DNA of 64,000 nucleotides from Zoroaster sp. YZ-2022 (Eukaryota > Echinodermata > Asteroidea > Forcipulatida > Zoroasteridae), in the NCBI GenBank assembly GCA_029582265.1, contig CM055822.1, forward strand, positions 40,569,067-40,633,066, written 5' to 3'. Below, in pieces: positions 33,834-44,268 of this stretch; the first letter of the stretch is position 1; each line of letters opens with the position of its first letter. The translations under genes were made by a program, and so were the position numbers. The notes under the pieces were generated by a model. It saw nothing but the letters and a program-made list of their open reading frames with translations, did no database searches and was not told the DNA's origin.

Positions 33834-36118
33834 GGTGTCCTCTGCTCGCAGCAGGTTGGCTACCACAGATCTCCACTCCTTTCTCTCCTGCGCCATCCTC
33901 ACACACTCCCTGTACTCCATTCCTGTCCACATCTTGATGTTACTTGTCCAACTTTGTCTTGGTCTACCTCTTCCTCTTTTACCATCTATCTGTCCATCCA
34001 TAATTTCTCGTTGCAAAGCTCCTTTTCTTATTATGTGACCGAAGTACTCCATTTTCCTTTCTTGATGTTATTCATAAGTGACCTTTCTGTTCTCATTCTT
34101 CTTAAGACTTCAGTGTTTGTGGTTCTGTCTCTCCATGAGATTTTTAAGATGCGTCTGTATACCCACATCTCAAAAGCATTTATTCTGTTAATTATAACTG
34201 TATCAAGTGTCCATGTTTCAGAAGAATAGAGTAATGTAGACCAGATGTAACATTGTGCCAGCTTCAACCTTGTTGTAATATGGATGCTCCGTGAAGTGAG
34301 AACATTTGCCATTTTCTCAAATGCAACCCTTGCTATCCCTATTCTCCTCAGGATCTCCTTCTCACACCTACCATCTTCTGTAATTAGGTGGCCTAGGTAA
34401 ACAATGCTTGACACCTGTTGTAATTTATTCCCATTTAGTCTTACATTGATGTTTGGCGCTACCTCTCTCTTATGGATTACCATCGCTTTTGTTTTGGTCA
34501 CATTTATCTTCCTTCCCCATTTTTCACCTTCTTCGTTAACAGCATTTAGTAAGACTTGTACATTATGTTCACTGTCAGAAATGAGAACCATATCATCTGC
34601 GTAACGTAGATTATTAATATTTATCCCTCCAACTATGATTCCCTTCTTATCCTCAACAGCCTTGAAAATGCGCTCCACATACAAATTGAATAAGCTATAG
34701 GTGATAGCACACAGCCCTGTCTGACTTCCCTCTTAATTTGAAACTCACTGGATAATCCATGCTCTGTTCTGACGCTTCCACTTTGTTGCCAATACAAACC
34801 AGCAATTATCTTTAAATCCCTGTTATCCACACCAACCTCCTTCAAAATGTGAATTAAATGATCATGTTTAACAGTCAAATGCTTTACTGTAATCAATGAA
34901 ACATGCAAACACCTTCCTATTAACTTGTAAAGCCCGTTCGCAGATGATCCTCAGGTGAAATATTCCTTCTCTTGTTCCGGTGCCTTTCCTGAAACCACTC
35001 TGGAATCTACTTATTTCTGCTTCGACCCTGATAGAGATTCGTTGTTGTATGATTTTAAGAATCAGTTTTGTTACTTGGCTCATTAAGCTGATGGTTCGAT
35101 AATCTGTACAATTTTCTGCTTTGATCTTTTTCGCTATAGGAATGAAGATGGATTTCCTCATTTCAACAGGAATGTAACCACTGAAATATATTCTGTTGCA
35201 GAGGTTAGTCAAGTGTTTGATGTTTACGTCATCCAATGCTCTGAGTGCTTCTACTGGTATTTCATCAGGCGCAGCAGCTTTCCCATCTTTCATCCCTTTG
35301 ATTGCTTTCTGAACCTCCTCTTGCATAATTTCCTCACCAACATCTGGCTCAATCTTTGGAATCTCTCGTCTTTCATCTTCATATAACTCTTCCACATATT
35401 TAGCCCATCTTTCAAGAACGTCCTCTTTATCGAATAGGACATTTCCATCTTTATCCCGTATGCATCCATCCTCTTTCTTTTTGCTATTGCCCGTCATTTC
35501 TCTTACTTTCTTGTGCATCTTCTTCACTTCAAAATATTTCTCCAACTGTTCTATTTCCTTGCATTGTTTTTTGAGCCATTCATCTTTAGCCTTTCTACAT
35601 GCTCCTGTGATCTTTCTGTGAAGTCTTTTGTATTCAGACCTATCCGAATGCGCTGCCTTCTTTCTTTCCTCCATCATGTTCAGAATTTCGTCTGTCATCC
35701 AGACTGAAGATTTTGTTTTGATCAATTTCGGAAGAACTGACTTCAAAGATGTGTTAATACAATCTTTTAATTCCTGCCACTTACTTTCCACCACAACCTC
35801 TTCATTCACTATAGACTGCGCAGGCTCATTTTCATTGAACACTTCAAATCTATTTGCTATCTCTATGTTGTACTCTATTTTTGTCCTTTCAGATTTTAAC
35901 ATTTCCAAATCAAACATATTCTTCCTTTGACTTTTCTTTTTGGCTGGTATTTTTAACTTGATTGCGATTTTCATGATTACCGGATTGTGATCAGAATATA
36001 TATCCGCCCCCGGATAAGTTTTAACATTCTTTACTGTATTTCTGAATCTTTGTTTCATAAGGATGAAGTCAATCTGACTACGACCGGTATCCCCAGGCTT
36101 TATCCAAGTATGAAGTCG

Positions 36119-36123
36119 CCTTG
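36119..36123. repeat. BEL target-site duplication, left
   Basis: CCTTG immediately outside the LTR. It matches CCTTG at 44264-44268. Confidence 0.95.
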
Positions 36124-36962
36124 TGTAGCTGGCTTCCACGTCAGTGTAGCTTTGGAAGCGGTAACTGAGTTTTTACCAGCTAGTGTCAACCACAGAAAGA
36201 AAGGGAAACTTGGCCAAAGGTCAGAGCAATGGATCCCAGGATTCCTTTTATTCCACGGTGAACTGTAAATGGAAAATATACAAAGGCAAACCTAAGTACA
36301 TTCATACAGATCAAATACAAAATTATCAGGATCAAAGTTTTAAAGATCAGTCTAAAAATGAAGGGAATGGTCGGTTCTAAACACAGGGACGCCTGAAAGG
36401 CGAGTCTACATATCTTTTCATATCAATCCTTAAATCAAGGGATCGCTCCAGGGTGAGCGTGCGCGCGAGTGGCTCAAAGATTGGCGTACAGGGATCGCTC
36501 TTACTGAAAACTAGCGTAAATGGCAAGAAACAGCAAATAACAGCAAACTAGGGTTTGTGATCCACACAAATAACAATAACGATATACTTAGAATGAAACT
36601 TGCATATAAACTTCACCTAGAACTACTGTTAAACCGTGAATCTAGAGCTAAACGTCAGTAAACAGGAATAATGACTAACGATTAATCCTCAACGTAACTG
36701 GAGAAAAATCACTAAAAAACCAGTAATAAAATAGAAGTGAACTTACATGACTGTGGATCTAAGAGGGGCTATCAGAGGCAAGGATCTATGTACTTAAGAA
36801 TAGACCGGAGGTAGGTGGAATGAATGCTAAAAGTTAGAATTTCTTAACAAAAGTCGTGTCAAAGATGGCTTCTCGGAAAATGTGCTTTCTGGTCTCGTCC
36901 TGATTCTCGAGCTCGAGTGCGCCCTCTCGTGATGAGAAAAGGTAGGCGCTGAAGCCGCTACA
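36124..36962 (-). repeat. BEL 3' LTR
   Basis: 839 bp. In element orientation it starts TGTAGCGGCTTCAGCGCC and ends GTGGAAGCCAGCTACA. It follows the purine tract directly and differs from the other LTR at one base as far as I could compare. Confidence 0.95.
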
Positions 36963-36972
36963 CTCCCCGTCT
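36963..36972 (-). promoter_or_regulatory. BEL polypurine tract
   Basis: AGACGGGGAG (minus strand) abuts the 3' LTR, the expected place for plus-strand DNA priming. Confidence 0.75.
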
Positions 36973-37064
36973 AAATATATTCCTTTTTTATTTATTTTAA
37001 CATCAATAATGCAAGCTATATACCGGTACAAGAAAACATAAGGAAGGAGAGTCTCAATGTTTAT

Positions 37065-40000
37065 TCATGCGGTCGTAGGTGTCTTCTCAATCAACACGAG
37101 CTGCGAGATTGGTCTCAGGTAGGTTCTTCGGTTACCTCCGCTACAGGTCATCACATCGACCTTACGTACTTTGCCGTCATCACTTGGGTGTGTCTTGACA
37201 ACACGGGCAAGGGGCCAGCTGTATCTGGGTAGATCCTTCTCACAGAGGAGCACGACATCACCGTTGGAAATGTCGGGCTTGATGTCACACCACTTCTGCC
37301 GAGGCTGTAGATTCTGTAAGTATTCTTTCCTCCATCGGATCCAAAACTGGTCGGCAAGGTACTGAGCTCGTCGCCATTGCTTTCGGCCATAGACGTCCTC
37401 CTTCACGAAGTTACCGGGGGGCTTCTGAAGTGGCTGGGTCTTAAGTGTCAACAGCATAGATGGGCTAAGGGCCTGGGGGTCGTTGGCATCCGATGGAACG
37501 GTAGTGATGGGCCGGGAATTTACGATGGAGCAGGCTTCGGCCATGAATGTCACGAGCACCTCGTGGGTCAGCTGATGTTTTCCAAGTTGCATGAACATGG
37601 CATCCAGAACACGTCGGAGGGTTCTGATCTGACGTTCCCATACACCTCCAAAATGGGAAGCATGAGGAGGGTTGAAAACCCACAGGCATTGTTGTGAAGA
37701 TAGAAACTTGGTGATCTGCTCATGGTCCATTTCTTTGAGTGCTGCTTCCAGTTCTCCTTTTGCGCCGACAAAATTTGTGCCTCTGTCACACCTCAATCTT
37801 GCGATGGGTCCTCTAATCGCCATGAATCTACGGAACGCCAAAATGAACGAAGAGGTGTCCATTGACTCTATGATTTCTATGTGTACAGCTCGACTACAAA
37901 GACAAGTGAACAGTAATGCCCACCTCTTTGACTCAGCTGCTCCACCTCTCGTCTTTCGAGTGAGAACAGTCCAGGGTCCAAAAACATCCATGCCGACATT
38001 AGTGAAGGGGGGCGTAGCTTCGAGTCTGTCTTCTGGGAGGTCGGCCATGAGCTGGGTATGAGGCTTTCCCCTTAGTCTTCTGCAGGTAGTACAACGGTTG
38101 ATGGTTCGTCGAACGAGATCGTGTGCCCCAATGATCCAAAACCCTCCTGACCGTATAGCGGCAGATGTCAACTGTCGGCCTTGATGCTTCGTCTGTACAT
38201 GGAAGTACTCTGTAATTAGTCTTGAAACATGGTTGTCTTTGGGAACAAGTATGGGGTGGCGACCGCCTAGGTCGACGTCGGCTCGTCTGAGTCTTCCTCC
38301 AACTCGTATGATCCCGTTGGGGTCAAGGAATGGGGTCAGTCTGTAGAGTGGGCTCTGCTTGTTTATGGTGATGTCTGAGGAGACTTGATCTCGTGCCCTT
38401 TGCAATTTCTCCAGCTCATCGGGAAAGGATTGGCACTGGACTGACTTTAAGATCACCTTTTCAGCTTCTTCAAATTCTTCAGGGGTAGGTCCTGCTAAAG
38501 GTTCCTCATTGGATTCGTCTGACTGACAGGTTGTCTTCTTAAAGGTCTTGACCTTTCTTATCAGGGTTGCAATTGCTTTCCTCAGGGTCGACCAGCTGGA
38601 GAACCGGGAAAACCTCTCACAAGTTAGGTGGGATTTGTGGTCTCGCACGGAGTGACTGCCACGGTGTTTGAGTGCATCGGTTGCAGAGATACGGACTTCC
38701 TTTCGTACTTCCGGGTCATCGTCGCTCAAGGGCTGCCGCGGCAGTTGTGAAGGAGATTGGCTCACTGGGCCGGAAGGCTCTGGCTGCCACAAGAATTCTG
38801 GTCCCAAGAACCAGCGGCTTTTGTTGATCTGGCCGGCTGGTATGGAGCGTGAGGCTATGTCGGCTGGATTTTCCTTTGTAGGGACGTGTTGCCACTGGCT
38901 CTTGTCCGATGCAATGTGGATTTTATGTACCCTGTTGGCGACATAGGTATGGAAGCGTTTGGATTCATTCCCGATGTAACCAAGGACTACCTTGCTATCC
39001 GTGTAGAATGTGGTTGAGCTTACTTCTAGTCGGCTGTTCAGCTGTCTCTCGATGGTTTGTGCCAGGGTAGTAGCGAGGACGGCGGCGCAAAGCTCTAGTC
39101 GGGGAATGGACACTGCATGTGAAGGAGAAACCCTCGCCTTGGAGAGAAGGAGGGATAAATGTGGCTCATTGACTTCATTGATTAGCCGAACGTAGGCTAC
39201 AGCTCCGATTGCTTGTTCACTAGCATCTGAGAATATATGAATTTCTCGCCGTTTTACTTCTCCGAAGTTTGGGGGTTGGAGGCATCGTTGGATGTTAATG
39301 CTTCTCAGTTCATGTAGGGAATCTCGCCATCGTTTCCACTTGGGGAGAAGTGTCTCTGGGAGCGGTCTATCCCATATGTTCTCGCCTGTCTCTTTCTTCA
39401 TCATAGCAGTAAGTTCTCTCAAAATAAGCTTCCCTTCGATAGTAACTGGCGTGACGAAGCCAAGGGGATCGAAGACTGAGCTAGCGATGGACAACACTCC
39501 CCGCCGTGAGAACGGCCGGTCGGGAATTTCAACGACAAATGTAAAGGTGTCCTGCTGTAGAGACCAGTAGACACCAAGAGACCGTTGGACAGGTGGCTCG
39601 TCATGGTTGAAGTCAATGTTTCTTATGTCCTTCGCGATTGCTTCTATGGGCAGGGCATCCATCACATCTTTGCAGTTTGATGCGATTTTGTGGAAACGCA
39701 ACTTCTTCTTAATGAGAGAATTGCAGGTGCGTTGGACGAGGCTGATGGCCTTCTCTGCACTCGGTAGAGATGTTAGCCCGTCGTCGACGTAGAAGTCTTC
39801 GCAGATGAAGTTTGTTACATCATCGTCATGTTCGGATTTGTTCTCGTTGGCGACCATTCTGAGTCCAAAGGTCGCGATCGCCGGGGATGAGATGTTACCA
39901 AATAAGTGGACATTCATCCTGTACTCTATGATTAGCTTGGAGGGGTCATTATCCTTGAACCAGAGGAATCTGAGGAAGTTTCGGTGCTCAGGATTGACAT

Positions 40001-41303
40001 GGAAGTTATGAAACATCTGTTCGATGTCTCCCATGACAGCTACTTGTCCGATTCTGAATCTCATGAGTATGCCAAGGAGGCTATTCATCTGGTCGGGCCC
40101 TTGCAGTAGGACATCGTTGAGAGAGATGCCGTCGAACTTGGCGCTGGCATCAAAGACGACCATTATGCCAGCCTTTTGGGGATGTCGTACAGCGAAGTGA
40201 GGCAGATACCACACAGTCCCAGGTGGGGGAGGTGGCTCATCGTTGGGTACTGGGGATGCATGGTTTCTGGAAAGTATCTTCCCCACAAAGGCTTGGTACT
40301 CTGTCATCATGTCTGGTTTACGCCGAAGGGTTTTCAGAAGGTTGTGGAGACGACTCTGCGCTTGTTGATGGTTGTTTGGGAGCCTGGTATTCTCGCTCTT
40401 AAAAGGAAGAGGAAACTCTAGATTGCCGCTGGAGTTGGTATGGGCTTGACCTGTCATGATGGAAAGAAACTTTCGATCTTCGACTGACATCGCCTTCTTG
40501 TTGTCATCTCGTGTCTCTGCGTATACGTCAACATCTATATCGTGGTGGGCACCGAGGATTTCTTTGGTGCGAATGTGGTTTTCACACATTGTGCGTTGCT
40601 GGTAGTCATCTTTGGCGCATGTCAGGGGTGTGGTTGCCAGCTCACTCAGCTGAGGTTGAGACAGAATGATGCGGTTAGTTGAGACATGCACTCGCCCTTG
40701 GACTCCGTTCATGCACATTCTGCCGGACACCGTCCATCCCATGTCTGTGCGTTGGGCCCAAGGGGTGCCCTTTGGACCGTTGCGTGACTCTCTGACCTTT
40801 AGTGGCTCTGGACAGCTTCTGCCGATGAGAAGAATGATGTCTACGTCCTCTCTCGGTTTGGGAACTTTGTCAGCAATTGACTTGAGGTGTGTGAACCTTT
40901 CACAGAGATCCGGAGTTGGGATTTCGCTTCTGTCCCCTGGTATGTTCTCGTTCTCTATGACGGTCGGTAAGTTTTCCTTATGGCCATTTAGGGACTCCAT
41001 AACAAGGTCGTTGGCCCGTTTTCCTTTGGTGATGATTCCTCGTCCACCACAAGTTGAGAGTTCGTACTCATAGGAGGGTCCGATAATATTTAGAGAATCG
41101 AAGAGCTTAGGGTCTCCCAGGCATGTGTTTGATTGATCATCAAGGACGGCGTATGCATAGATGGAGTCCGAGGGTGTGGCTTGGTGATATACCTTCACCA
41201 GCACGATCTTGGAACATGACCTTGCCGTTGAACAATCGGTGTATCTTGTGCACTTCGTGTTGGCTTCCGTTTTTGGTTCTACGACGTGTATCTTCTTTTT
41301 GGG
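37065..41303 (-). CDS. pol: BEL/Pao pol: protease, RT, RNase H, integrase
   Basis: 1379 codons from Met at 41204, and open upstream to the overlap with gag, 33 codons earlier. Order: aspartic protease (AVLDDQSNTCL, DUF1758-like); RT with DIEQMFHNFHV and EDFYVDDGL; RNase H with HIFSDASEQAIGAVAYV and FYTDSKVVLGYIG; an integrase zinc finger (HVQTKHQGR, then CTTCRRL); integrase core with GMDVFGPW, RCDRGTNFVGA and a Glu in GGVWERQIRTL; then the C-terminal DUF5641-like block (WPLARVVKTHP). All key residues are in place and no internal stop is seen. Since pol lies in the -1 frame to gag, expression needs frameshifting or a separate start. Confidence 0.95.
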   Translation of the reverse strand, partial: PKKKIHVVEPKTEANTKCTRYTDCSTARSCSKIVLVKVYHQATPSDSIYAYAVLDDQSNTCLGDPKLFDSLNIIGPSYEYELSTCGGRGIITKGKRANDLVMESLNGHKENLPTVIENENIPGDRSEIPTPDLCERFTHLKSIADKVPKPREDVDIILLIGRSCPEPLKVRESRNGPKGTPWAQRTDMGWTVSGRMCMNGVQGRVHVSTNRIILSQPQLSELATTPLTCAKDDYQQRTMCENHIRTKEILGAHHDIDVDVYAETRDDNKKAMSVEDRKFLSIMTGQAHTNSSGNLEFPLPFKSENTRLPNNHQQAQSRLHNLLKTLRRKPDMMTEYQAFVGKILSRNHASPVPNDEPPPPPGTVWYLPHFAVRHPQKAGIMVVFDASAKFDGISLNDVLLQGPDQMNSLLGILMRFRIGQVAVMGDIEQMFHNFHVNPEHRNFLRFLWFKDNDPSKLIIEYRMNVHLFGNISSPAIATFGLRMVANENKSEHDDDVTNFICEDFYVDDGLTSLPSAEKAISLVQRTCNSLIKKKLRFHKIASNCKDVMDALPIEAIAKDIRNIDFNHDEPPVQRSLGVYWSLQQDTFTFVVEIPDRPFSRRGVLSIASSVFDPLGFVTPVTIEGKLILRELTAMMKKETGENIWDRPLPETLLPKWKRWRDSLHELRSINIQRCLQPPNFGEVKRREIHIFSDASEQAIGAVAYVRLINEVNEPHLSLLLSKARVSPSHAVSIPRLELCAAVLATTLAQTIERQLNSRLEVSSTTFYTDSKVVLGYIGNESKRFHTYVANRVHKIHIASDKSQWQHVPTKENPADIASRSIPAGQINKSRWFLGPEFLWQPEPSGPVSQSPSQLPRQPLSDDDPEVRKEVRISATDALKHRGSHSVRDHKSHLTCERFSRFSSWSTLRKAIATLIRKVKTFKKTTCQSDESNEEPLAGPTPEEFEEAEKVILKSVQCQSFPDELEKLQRARDQVSSDITINKQSPLYRLTPFLDPNGIIRVGGRLRRADVDLGGRHPILVPKDNHVSRLITEYFHVQTKHQGRQLTSAAIRSGGFWIIGAHDLVRRTINRCTTCRRLRGKPHTQLMADLPEDRLEATPPFTNVGMDVFGPWTVLTRKTRGGAAESKRWALLFTCLCSRAVHIEIIESMDTSSFILAFRRFMAIRGPIARLRCDRGTNFVGAKGELEAALKEMDHEQITKFLSSQQCLWVFNPPHASHFGGVWERQIRTLRRVLDAMFMQLGKHQLTHEVLVTFMAEACSIVNSRPITTVPSDANDPQALSPSMLLTLKTQPLQKPPGNFVKEDVYGRKQWRRAQYLADQFWIRWRKEYLQNLQPRQKWCDIKPDISNGDVVLLCEKDLPRYSWPLARVVKTHPSDDGKVRKVDVMTCSGGNRRTYLRPISQLVLIEKTPTTA

Positions 41304-43324
41304 TTCTTCCGCTTGGGGCTTTCCATCGTCTGGTTTGGGGGGAAGTGCATGAAGGTAGCGTGTGCGGTGCTGTCACATTTTCTACACTTCACGCTGGAGT
41401 CGCAGTCTTTGATTAGGTGGTTTTTTCCGCACTTAAAACAAAGGCCCTTTTCTTTACAGAACTCATTTCTCTCACGGATTGGTTTTCTGCTGAAGGTGAT
41501 GCACTCCGAAATTTCGTGTCCGGGGTGTTCATGGAAGAGACATGTCTTATTACTAGCAGGGCGTGGCTGTGCCGGAGAGGGGCCTTTCGTTGCCATCACT
41601 CGGAGTGGTTTGCGTGTGGGTGTTGTTGAGCTCTCCTTTCGAGGTTGATGGACACTGTCAATAGACGGGTAGAGTTCTGGGTCATTGTGCATGCGTGCTT
41701 GCTTGTGGATAAATTCTGCAAACACCTCGAAAGGCGGATAATGGTCGTGAGACATCTTGAACTTAGTGACTTGCTTCCTCCAGGAGTTGTGAAGATATGT
41801 GGGCATCTTGTCCAAGATGGGATGAAGATTATGAGGGTAGTTGAAGATATTGAGGCCGGGTAAGTCGTTCATCTGTGCGGCAGTATCAACGCAAAGGTCT
41901 GCAAATTCCAACAGCTTTCGTCTTTCATCAGGGCGGAATTTGGGGTAGGTAGACAATTTCTGTACAATCTCAGATGTTATCTTTGTCTTGTTGCCGAATC
42001 TGTGTTCCATCTCTTTCCAAGCTTCGTCATAGGCAATATCTGGGTGGGACACGTAACGGTGGCGGAAACGATCAACCAGTTGTTTGACCTCACCTTTGGT
42101 ATACTTTGCTAGAAAGGCCAGTTTTTGTGTTGCTGGGGTTTGGGCTTGGTTCACCATGGTCTCGAATGATGACTGCCATGGCCTGAACATTATCGGGTCG
42201 CCACTGTATATGTCGGGCTCATGGGTCGGCTGACGTTGTCGTGCCAGCGTGTCGCTAATCTCTTTCGTGAGGTTTATCAGAGTGCCCTCGGGGTCGGGTT
42301 TCTCATGTATTGTCGGTGGGGGGCCTCGTTCTGCTTTCGTTGACTCAAGGACAGGAATGACGTAATTGCCCGCTGGTAAGAATGTTGGGGCGTGAGCACG
42401 AAGTAGACTCGTACGTGGGGGGTGAACTTCTCTCTCCTGCTTTGCACGAAAGCATGAGGCGTGATCATTGGAGGACTGCTCTGGTGTTGTAGAGGGTGGC
42501 CTCGAAGTTTCTTCCTGTTCAACACGAATGATGGCATCGGAGCGTGCTCTTTCCACTGCTGCGGCCTGTCTGGCTCGCAGAATTTGTAAGTCGGCCTCAG
42601 CAGCTGCTTTCTTCGCTTGTTGTTCCAAGTCATAAGTGGTTTGCTGGATTTTACTTTCGGCTTCTCGTTTGACTCGTTCCAGCTCCATTGTAGCGTCTAA
42701 GGCTCTTAGCTGTGATGTGTATCTAGCGATCTGTTCTTCGTAGGCTGCGTTCTCTGTTGCAGCGGCAGCATTGGCAATTGCTTGTGCCTTGGCACTGATG
42801 GAAGATGAAGACGACGCTCTGGAAGAGCGTACAGATCTCATGCTCGGTGACGAGGCTTTGGTTTTCTTTGAGGTTATGGACGAGGTCTCCAGCACAAGGG
42901 AATACGCCTCCTCTGCAATTCGTGCGATGACGCTATTGGCGTAGCTGCTGTTCTCGAAAAATGTTATTTTCTTCTGAAGTAAGTCATCGTCGTATGATCT
43001 ATCTTCATCATACAGGTTGCGAAGAACAAACCACGCTTCGGAATAAGACTTCAGCGCCTCTCGGATGAATGATAGGGTTTCTCGGGTTGTGTCTGATTCT
43101 ACAGGTAGGGTTTGAAGCTCGTTCAATGCTTGACGTGTTGTTTTCCACTGATAATCCAGCTCCTTCTCAGCCTGGTTTATGGATGCGGCTAGTGCTTTGG
43201 GGGTGGGGCGTCGTTCTCTTTGAGGGCGGCGTTGAGGGTCTGTATCACTCTTTGCGTCTTCATTGGGGGAACCGCACTCTTGAGACGGGGTGGGTTCGGA
43301 TTTGGTAGACATCTTGGTGATCAC
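41279..43324 (-). CDS. gag: BEL/Pao gag
   Basis: 681 codons, start ATG 43324, about 100 bases inside the 5' LTR. The N-terminal third is polar with Ala/Gln/Glu-rich coiled coil (residues about 180-270). Residues about 350-470 (DIYSGDPIMFRPWQSSFETM, then TKGEVKQLVDRF) fit the DUF1759 Pao gag domain. Near the C-terminus are a zinc knuckle CFKCGKNHLIKDC and a second, incomplete Cys pair CRKCDSTAHATF with His. Gag forms the particle and packages the RNA. It ends at TAG five codons after a slippery heptamer that joins it to pol. Confidence 0.9.
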   Translation of the reverse strand: MITKMSTKSEPTPSQECGSPNEDAKSDTDPQRRPQRERRPTPKALAASINQAEKELDYQWKTTRQALNELQTLPVESDTTRETLSFIREALKSYSEAWFVLRNLYDEDRSYDDDLLQKKITFFENSSYANSVIARIAEEAYSLVLETSSITSKKTKASSPSMRSVRSSRASSSSSISAKAQAIANAAAATENAAYEEQIARYTSQLRALDATMELERVKREAESKIQQTTYDLEQQAKKAAAEADLQILRARQAAAVERARSDAIIRVEQEETSRPPSTTPEQSSNDHASCFRAKQEREVHPPRTSLLRAHAPTFLPAGNYVIPVLESTKAERGPPPTIHEKPDPEGTLINLTKEISDTLARQRQPTHEPDIYSGDPIMFRPWQSSFETMVNQAQTPATQKLAFLAKYTKGEVKQLVDRFRHRYVSHPDIAYDEAWKEMEHRFGNKTKITSEIVQKLSTYPKFRPDERRKLLEFADLCVDTAAQMNDLPGLNIFNYPHNLHPILDKMPTYLHNSWRKQVTKFKMSHDHYPPFEVFAEFIHKQARMHNDPELYPSIDSVHQPRKESSTTPTRKPLRVMATKGPSPAQPRPASNKTCLFHEHPGHEISECITFSRKPIRERNEFCKEKGLCFKCGKNHLIKDCDSSVKCRKCDSTAHATFMHFPPNQTMESPKRKNPKRRYTS
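41297..41303 (-). promoter_or_regulatory. candidate -1 ribosomal frameshift site CCCAAAA
   Basis: In gag frame the codons are AAC CCA AAA AGA, so C CCA AAA fits the X XXY YYZ rule. A slip of -1 gives CCC AAA AAG, exactly the open pol frame. The gag stop follows within five codons after the slip. A downstream stem or pseudoknot was not assessed. Confidence 0.65.
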
Positions 43325-43424
43325 CAGCAGACTGGATTGGTTTGTTCATGTATTCATGTGACTCGGGGTTGAGTTTGCATTCGGCTTGCTCTCTAAACAC
43401 TGGTACTGCAGAAATTCATTTCAC

Positions 43425-44263
43425 TGTAGCTGGCTTCCACGTCAGTGTAGCTTTGGAAGCGGTAACTGAGTTTTTACCAGCTAGTGTCAACCACAGAAAG
43501 AAAGGGAAACTTGGCCAAAGGTCAGAGCAATGGATCCCAGGATTCCTTTTATTCCACGGTGAACTGTAAATGGAAAATATACAAAGGCAAACCTAAGTAC
43601 ATTCATACAGATCAAATACAAAATTATCAGGATCAAAGTTTTAAAGATCAGTCTAAAAATGAAGGGAATGGTCGGTTCTAAACACAGGGACGCCTGAAAG
43701 GCGAGTCTACATATCTTTTCATATAAATCCTTAAATCAAGGGATCGCTCCAGGGTGAGCGTGCGCGCGAGTGGCTCAAAGATTGGCGTACAGGGATCGCT
43801 CTTACTGAAAACTAGCGTAAATGGCAAGAAACAGCAAATAACAGCAAACTAGGGTTTGTGATCCACACAAATAACAATAACGATATACTTAGAATGAAAC
43901 TTGCATATAAACTTCACCTAGAACTACTGTTAAACCGTGAATCTAGAGCTAAACGTCAGTAAACAGGAATAATGACTAACGATTAATCCTCAACGTAACT
44001 GGAGAAAAATCACTAAAAAACCAGTAATAAAATAGAAGTGAACTTACATGACTGTGGATCTAAGAGGGGCTATCAGAGGCAAGGATCTATGTACTTAAGA
44101 ATAGACCGGAGGTAGGTGGAATGAATGCTAAAAGTTAGAATTTCTTAACAAAAGTCGTGTCAAAGATGGCTTCTCGGAAAATGTGCTTTCTGGTCTCGTC
44201 CTGATTCTCGAGCTCGAGTGCGCCCTCTCGTGATGAGAAAAGGTAGGCGCTGAAGCCGCTACA
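43425..44263 (-). repeat. BEL 5' LTR
   Basis: 839 bp, the promoter copy for the element. In element orientation the sequence right after it (GTGAAATGAATTTCTGCAG) does not start with TGG, so I cannot name the primer tRNA. Confidence 0.95.
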
Positions 44264-44268
44264 CCTTG
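44264..44268. repeat. BEL target-site duplication, right
   Basis: CCTTG. Together with the left copy it shows the 5-bp duplication made by the integrase. Confidence 0.95.

Larger units (their letters stand above)
33813..36123 (-). pseudogene. non-LTR retrotransposon ORF2, reverse transcriptase half
   Basis: This is the second part of an ORF2 whose first part lies at 44956-44264, interrupted by the BEL element. The 36120-34868 frame holds the end of the endonuclease (SQIDFIL, then YSDHNPVIMKI with catalytic SDH) and the start of the RT (KDGKAAAPDEIPVEALRAL, then FRKGTGTREGIF and CFIDYSKAFD). The frame breaks near 34890, again near 34680 before the LRYADDMVLISDSE active-site block, and near 34045. 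It ends with a conserved GYFGHI-like segment, YFGHIIRKGALQ, then RGRGRPRQSW. These features fit RTE/BovB-related or Jockey-like LINEs often annotated 'craniofacial development protein 2-like'. The stop lies in a 3' tail of TTAACAG units (33813-33833). Confidence 0.85.
36124..44263 (-). mobile_element. complete BEL/Pao LTR retrotransposon (8140 bp)
   Basis: Two 839-bp LTRs, each TGTAG...CTACA in plus orientation, enclose gag and pol on the minus strand. The LTRs match at every position I compared except one (C near 36425 against A near 43726), and CCTTG flanks both sides. Gag and pol are open over their full lengths. The pol order protease, RT, RNase H, integrase and the YVDD active site identify BEL/Pao. 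One-mismatch LTRs plus open frames point to a recent insertion. It landed in an older LINE on the same strand. It replicates through RNA in cytoplasmic particles and integrates with its own integrase. Confidence 0.95.

Noticed and set aside
41140..43308. Several plus-strand frames of 70-135 codons opposite gag and pol
   Set aside because: Antisense shadows of the intact BEL coding sequence.
43395..43424. BEL primer-binding site
   Set aside because: The bases after the 5' LTR do not start with TGG and I could not pair them confidently with a tRNA 3' end.
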